NCBI RefSeq assembly: GCF_026163685.1
Contig: NZ_JAOXSR010000002.1
Location: 424,130 to 488,129, forward strand
DNA from: Oerskovia flava
GTDB taxonomy: Bacteria > Actinomycetota > Actinomycetes > Actinomycetales > Cellulomonadaceae
Length of the DNA stretch: 64,000 bases
Reading direction: 5' to 3'
How positions within the stretch are numbered: the stretch's first letter is position 1; each line of letters begins with the position of its first letter. The translations under genes and the position numbers were made by a program. Positions 60,102 through 64,000 of this stretch are shown here, in pieces. The notes under the pieces were generated by a model that saw only the letters and a list, made by a program, of their open reading frames with translations, ran no database searches and was not told the origin of the DNA.

Positions 60102-60167
60102 CGTTCGCCGGGCCCTGCCCGGCCTACCCGCCCCTGTTCCCCCCACATGCGAGACGAGGATCATTTC

Positions 60168-60947
60168 GTGAAGGCACTCGCCGCCCGCAGGCACCACCGG
60201 TTCGCCCCGGTCGTGCTGCTGCTGCTGGCGCTGCTGGTCACCGGCGGCGTCTACGCCGCCCTGGCCCCGAGTCCAGCCAGCGCTGACACGGCAAGCACCG
60301 CGGACATCGAGACAGGGCAGAAGCTCTTCCAGGCGAACTGCGCGACCTGCCACGGTCCCGCCGCCGAGGGCTCGACCACCGCCCCGTCGCTCATCGGTGT
60401 CGGCGCGGCGTCGGTGGACTTCCAGGTCTCGACCGGCCGCATGCCCATGCAGATGGAAGGGCCCCAGGCCATCGAGAAGCCTCGGCAGTTCGACGAGGAG
60501 CAGACTGCCCAGCTCGCGGCCTACGTCGCGTCCCTGGGGGCCGGGCCCGCGATCCCCACGGACGAGCAGGTCGACCCGGCGTTGGGTGACTCCGCGAACG
60601 GCGGGGCGCTCTTCCGCACGAACTGCGCCATGTGCCACAACGCCGTCGGCGCCGGTGGCGCGCTCTCGGAGGGCAAGTTCGCGCCGGCGCTCTGGGAGGT
60701 GACGCCTCGCAACATCTACCAGGCGATGCAGACCGGCCCGCAGTCGATGCCGGTGTTCAACGACGCGACCATCACGCCCGAGGAGAAGCGCGACATCATC
60801 ACGTACCTCGTCGAGCAGCGTGAAGGCTCCGCCGGCGGGCTGAGCCTCGGCTCGCTGGGCCCCGTGAGCGAGGGCCTGTGGGTGTGGGTCGTCGGTCTCG
60901 GGCTCCTCATCGGTGCCGCGGTGTGGATCGGAGCGAAGTCCTCATGA
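60168..60947 (+). CDS. qcrC: Diheme cytochrome c subunit of the bc1 complex
   Basis: A 259-residue cytochrome cc. A signal-anchor helix (FAPVVLLLLALLVTGGVYAAL) is followed by two cytochrome c domains. Heme sites are CATCH (Cys58, Cys61, His62) and CAMCH (Cys153, Cys156, His157). A C-terminal helix (WVWVVGLGLLIGAAVWIG) anchors it to the membrane. Two hemes let it pass electrons directly to cytochrome c oxidase without a soluble cytochrome. Start is GTG 60168, selected by GAGGA 7 nt upstream. The stop overlaps the start of qcrA by four bases. Confidence 0.95.
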   Translation: MKALAARRHHRFAPVVLLLLALLVTGGVYAALAPSPASADTASTADIETGQKLFQANCATCHGPAAEGSTTAPSLIGVGAASVDFQVSTGRMPMQMEGPQAIEKPRQFDEEQTAQLAAYVASLGAGPAIPTDEQVDPALGDSANGGALFRTNCAMCHNAVGAGGALSEGKFAPALWEVTPRNIYQAMQTGPQSMPVFNDATITPEEKRDIITYLVEQREGSAGGLSLGSLGPVSEGLWVWVVGLGLLIGAAVWIGAKSS

Positions 60948-61987
60948 GCGACCACCAGCACTCCTCCGAGGTCGGCACGACCTCCTCGAACGCTCCCGGC
61001 GCCGAGCTCGAGCGCTTCGACGACCCGGGCCTGCCCGAGCACAAGAGCCGGATGGCCGACCGCGACCCGAAGGCCGCCAAGCGTGCCGAGCGGCAGATCG
61101 TCGTGCTCTTCGCCATCTCGGTCATCGGCACCATCGCGTCCTTGATCGTCTATTTCGCAGTCCCCCCGGGAGAGACGACCGCGAGCGTCCGTCTCTCCAC
61201 GCTCGCACTCGGGCTCGGCATGGCCTTCGCGCTCCTCGGCATCGGCGTCGGTGCCGTGCACTGGGCCAAGACGCTGATGTCGGACCACGAGCACGTCGAC
61301 GAGCGCCACGAGCAGCGCAGCTCCGAGGAGGTCCGTGCCGAGGCCGTCAAGGCTCTCACCGACGGCGCGCAGGACTCCGGCATCGGGCGACGCGGTGTCC
61401 TCAAGGGCGCCGTCATCTCCGCCCTCGCCCTGTTCCCGCTCACCATCGCGGTGCCCCTCATCGGCAGCGTCGGCGGGGACTGGAACGTGTCGAAGTTCCG
61501 GCACACCCGCTGGGAGCGCGGCATGCGCCTCGCCATCGACCCGTCCGGCCGGCCCATCAAGGCCGCCGACGTGACCATCGGCTCCGCCGTGCACGTCATC
61601 CCGGACGTGTCCGAGGAAGAGCGCCTGTCGCACGCCTGGATCACCGAGAAGGCCAAGGCCGTCGTCCTGCTCGTCCGGCTCGACCCGCGCGAGCTCAAGG
61701 AAGCCGAGGACCGCGTGGGCTGGTCCTACGACGGCATCGTCGCCTACTCCAAGATCTGCACGCACGTCGGGTGCCCCGTGGCGCTCTACGAGCAGCAGAC
61801 CCACCACCTCCTGTGCCCGTGCCACCAGTCGACGTTCGACGTGGCGGACGGCGCGAAGGTCGTCTTCGGGCCCGCGAAGCGGCCCCTTCCGCAGCTGCCG
61901 ATCACGGTCGACGACGAGGGGTACCTGATCGCTCAGGACGACTTCGACGAGCCGGTCGGCCCGAGCTACTGGGAGCGTCTCAAGTGA
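60944..61987 (+). CDS. qcrA: Rieske iron-sulfur subunit of the bc1 complex
   Basis: A 347-residue Rieske protein. Three transmembrane helices are present, two near the N-terminus (about 50-110) and one before the Rieske domain (VISALALFPLTIAVPLIGSVGG), as usual in actinobacteria. The 2Fe-2S ligands are in CTHVGC (Cys272, His274) and CPCHQS (Cys291, His294), with Cys277 and Cys293 as the disulfide pair. The gene overlaps both neighbours by four bases (ATGA at its start, GTGA at its end), so qcrCAB is one translational unit. Confidence 0.96.
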   Translation: MSDHQHSSEVGTTSSNAPGAELERFDDPGLPEHKSRMADRDPKAAKRAERQIVVLFAISVIGTIASLIVYFAVPPGETTASVRLSTLALGLGMAFALLGIGVGAVHWAKTLMSDHEHVDERHEQRSSEEVRAEAVKALTDGAQDSGIGRRGVLKGAVISALALFPLTIAVPLIGSVGGDWNVSKFRHTRWERGMRLAIDPSGRPIKAADVTIGSAVHVIPDVSEEERLSHAWITEKAKAVVLLVRLDPRELKEAEDRVGWSYDGIVAYSKICTHVGCPVALYEQQTHHLLCPCHQSTFDVADGAKVVFGPAKRPLPQLPITVDDEGYLIAQDDFDEPVGPSYWERLK

Positions 61988-63696
61988 GCACAACGGCAAA
62001 GGCTGCCGCGGGAACCGCGGACTACCTGGATCAGCGCACCGGAGTCGGCAAGGCCGTCAAGGAGTTCGCGCGCAAGGTCTTCCCCGACCACTGGTCCTTC
62101 CTCCTCGGGGAGATCGCGCTCTACTCGTTCGTCGTGCTGCTCATCTCGGGCGTCTTCCTCACGATGTTCTTCGTGCCGAGCATGGCGCTCATCGAGTATC
62201 ACGGTCAGCCGGCATCCATGGACGGCGTGCTGATGTCCGAGGCCTTCGCCTCGACGTTGCACACCTCGTTCGAGGTGCGCGGCGGGCTCCTCATGCGCCA
62301 GATCCACCACTGGGCAGCCCTGCTGTTCATGGCGGCGATCGTCACGCACATGATGCGCGTGTTCTTCACCGGTGCGTTCCGCAAGCCGCGTGAGGTCAAC
62401 TGGATCGTCGGCATCGTCCTGATGATCCTCGGCCTGGCTGCCGGGTTCTCCGGCTACTCCCTGCCGGACGACGTGCTCTCGGGCAACGGGCTGCGCATCA
62501 CCGACGGTGTCGTGAAGTCGATCCCGCTCATCGGCTCGTACATGTCGTACTTCATCTTCGGCGGCGAGTTCCCGGGCGAGGACATCATCCCGCGCCTGTT
62601 CACCGTGCACATCCTGCTCGTCCCAGCGCTGATCCTCGCTCTGATCGCCCTGCACCTGTTCTTCGTCGTGCTGCACAAGCACACCCAGTACCCGGGTGGT
62701 GGCCGTACGGACAAGAACGTCGTCGGGTTCCCGCTGTTCCCCGTGTACGTCGCGAAGGCAGGCGGCTTCTTCTTCGTGGTCTTCGGCATCCTGGCCCTGA
62801 TGGGCGGGACGATGTCGATCAACAACGTGTGGAACTACGGACCGTACGACCCCTCCCCTGTGGGTGCCGGAGCACAACCCGACTGGTACATGCTCTTCCT
62901 CGAGGGGTCCTTGCGACTCATGCCGGGGCAGACGGAGTACGTGATCGGTGGGTACACGCTCTCGCTGAACGTGCTCATCCCGGCGGTCGTCATCCCGGGC
63001 CTGCTCTTCACGTTCCTCATCGTCTACCCGTTCCTCGAGGCGGCCGTCACGAAGGACAAGCGCGAGCACCACGTGCTCGACCGTCCGCGCAACGTGCCGG
63101 TGCGCACGGGGCTCGGCGTCGCGTTCCTCACGGCCTTCATCATCCTGGCGCTGGCGGGGTCGAACGACCTCATCGCGACGCACTTCAGCATGTCGCTCAA
63201 TGCGATCACCTGGGTGTTCAGGATCCTGTTCTTCGCCGGTCCCGTGTTCGCCTTCTGGATCACGAAGCGCATCTGTCTCGGTCTGCAACGCAAGGACCGT
63301 GAGCTCGTGCTCCACGGCCACGAGACGGGTCGGATCGTGCGCTTCGCCCACGGCGAGTACATCGAGGTCCACCGGCCGCTCGACGAGCAGGAGCGCTGGC
63401 TGCGCGTCAACTACGACGCACACCGTCCCCTCGAGATCGAGCCGGCCCAGGACGCCCGCGGTGTGCGCCGCAAGGGCTACAAGAAGGACCGCCGCATGCA
63501 GCGGTTGTCTCGGTTCTTCTACGAGGACCGCGTCGAGCCGGTCACCCCGGCAGAGCTCGCCGCCGCGCACTCCCACGGCGAGCACGACACCCTGGCCGGC
63601 GCTCCTGAGCACCAGGAGATCGGTTCGGGCGCTCCTGTCGGCGGCGGACGCACCATCGTGTCCCCCGAGACTGGACCGGACGAGCAGAACCGCTGA
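61984..63696 (+). CDS. qcrB: Cytochrome b subunit of the bc1 complex
   Basis: A 570-residue cytochrome b. Axial His pairs for the two hemes are in QIHHWAALLFMAAIVTHMMR and RLFTVHILLVPALILALIALHLFFVV. The quinol-site equivalents are in the loop ending YGPYDPSPVGAGAQPDWYMLF. About nine helices are followed by a long, charged C-terminal tail of about 120 residues (GRIVRFAHGEYIEVHRPLDEQERW onward) typical of actinobacteria. Start is GTG 61984, overlapping qcrA. This is the target of inhibitors such as telacebec in mycobacteria. Confidence 0.96.
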   Translation: MSTTAKAAAGTADYLDQRTGVGKAVKEFARKVFPDHWSFLLGEIALYSFVVLLISGVFLTMFFVPSMALIEYHGQPASMDGVLMSEAFASTLHTSFEVRGGLLMRQIHHWAALLFMAAIVTHMMRVFFTGAFRKPREVNWIVGIVLMILGLAAGFSGYSLPDDVLSGNGLRITDGVVKSIPLIGSYMSYFIFGGEFPGEDIIPRLFTVHILLVPALILALIALHLFFVVLHKHTQYPGGGRTDKNVVGFPLFPVYVAKAGGFFFVVFGILALMGGTMSINNVWNYGPYDPSPVGAGAQPDWYMLFLEGSLRLMPGQTEYVIGGYTLSLNVLIPAVVIPGLLFTFLIVYPFLEAAVTKDKREHHVLDRPRNVPVRTGLGVAFLTAFIILALAGSNDLIATHFSMSLNAITWVFRILFFAGPVFAFWITKRICLGLQRKDRELVLHGHETGRIVRFAHGEYIEVHRPLDEQERWLRVNYDAHRPLEIEPAQDARGVRRKGYKKDRRMQRLSRFFYEDRVEPVTPAELAAAHSHGEHDTLAGAPEHQEIGSGAPVGGGRTIVSPETGPDEQNR

Positions 63697-63715
63697 CCAT
63701 CCTGCACAGTAGGAA

Positions 63716-63768
63716 GATGACCCGCGCCATCGTTCTCGGTACAAACCGGAACAATCGCGCGGGTCATC
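63716..63768. terminator. Hairpin after qcrB
   Basis: Arms GATGACCCGCGC (63716-63727) and GCGCGGGTCATC (63757-63768) are perfect complements. The 29-nt interior also folds (GTTC-CGGT / ACCG-GAAC around ACAA). It lies between qcrB and the superoxide dismutase gene on the same strand, so terminator and 5' regulatory roles are both possible. Confidence 0.6.
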
Positions 63769-63873
63769 GGCGTTCTCCCTGTGTGCCGCGCATCGCGCGG
63801 TGACCACGCGAAGAGTTCACCGAGACGGCGGCGCCACCGGGCGCCGCGAACCGATCCAGGAGGATTACCAGCA

Positions 63874-64000
63874 ATGGCTGTCTACTCGCTTCCCGACCTG
63901 ACGTTCGACTACGGAGCACTCGAGCCCCACATCTCCGGGCGCATCATGGAGCTGCACCACTCCAAGCACCACCAGGCCTACGTCACCGGCGCGAACACCG
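63874..64000 (+). CDS. sodA: Superoxide dismutase, Fe/Mn family (partial at right edge)
   Basis: Only the first 42 residues are in the window. They match the N-terminus of Fe/Mn superoxide dismutase: [36 protein letters not shown], including the first metal His and the HxxHHxAYV helix. Metal choice cannot be decided from this part. ATG at 63874 is preceded by AGGAGG with a 10-nt spacer. Confidence 0.95.
   Translation, partial: MAVYSLPDLTFDYGALEPHISGRIMELHHSKHHQAYVTGANT

Overview
The window is ordinary chromosomal sequence from a very GC-rich actinobacterium. The gene complement fits Micrococcales, in the Cellulomonas/Oerskovia/Promicromonospora neighbourhood: a SigA/HrdB-type sigma factor, SepH, a ParE/ParC pair, a PknL-type PASTA kinase, class II DAHP synthase, pyrophosphate-type phosphofructokinase, the ctaE-qcrCAB respiratory cluster, and many genes that appear to be leaderless. 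The family placement is inference; the phylum is well supported. No rRNA, tRNA, CRISPR array, insertion sequence or prophage was seen.

Layout. 1-2284: a sugar-type ABC lipoprotein (cut by the left edge) divergent from a DeoR-family regulator. 2431-6290: aconitase, a small two-helix membrane protein and a DUF6328 protein. 6309-15819: a block whose order I recognise from Mycobacterium tuberculosis Rv2689c-Rv2701c: RNA methyltransferase, KimA-like permease, two TrkA/Ceo proteins, DUF3159, OB-fold protein, DUF3710, dut, DUF3093, DUF4193, suhB. The counterpart of cei (Rv2700) is missing. 15823-27140: TRIC-like channel, sepH, tdk, a phosphodiesterase-like protein, DUF5998, a Pat-type acetyltransferase, parC and a double-GNAT protein. 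27243-35966: metH, a SNF2 helicase and a run of small accessory genes (DHFR-like, VOC, DUF2200, DUF6580, DUF4430 lipoprotein). 36028-42885: parE, a DUF7455 zinc protein, sigA, a universal stress protein, DUF4192 and a lipoprotein.

42923-63696 is a second block with mycobacterial order (compare Rv2173-Rv2196): polyprenyl diphosphate synthase, Rv2175c-like protein, pknL, aroG, PPi-type pfk, plsC, a membrane protein, ROK glucokinase, fadD15-like ligase, NYN protein, DEDD/GIY-YIG nuclease, AsnC-domain protein, trpD, receiver-domain protein, ctaE, qcrC, qcrA, qcrB. A superoxide dismutase gene runs off the right edge.

How the genes work together. The window holds core functions: TCA cycle and glycolysis (acnA, pfk, glk), the cytochrome bc1 / cytochrome c oxidase branch, topoisomerase IV, the primary sigma factor, potassium balance (KimA-like plus CeoB/CeoC), dUTP and thymidine metabolism, methionine synthesis and aromatic amino-acid entry steps. 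Convergent gene pairs are often separated by GC-rich hairpins. About a dozen start codons lie 6-9 nt after a -10-like hexamer with no Shine-Dalgarno sequence, which points to widespread leaderless transcription. The most interesting non-coding sites are a perfect 30-bp palindrome at the acnA promoter and a 62-bp near-perfect hairpin after parC.
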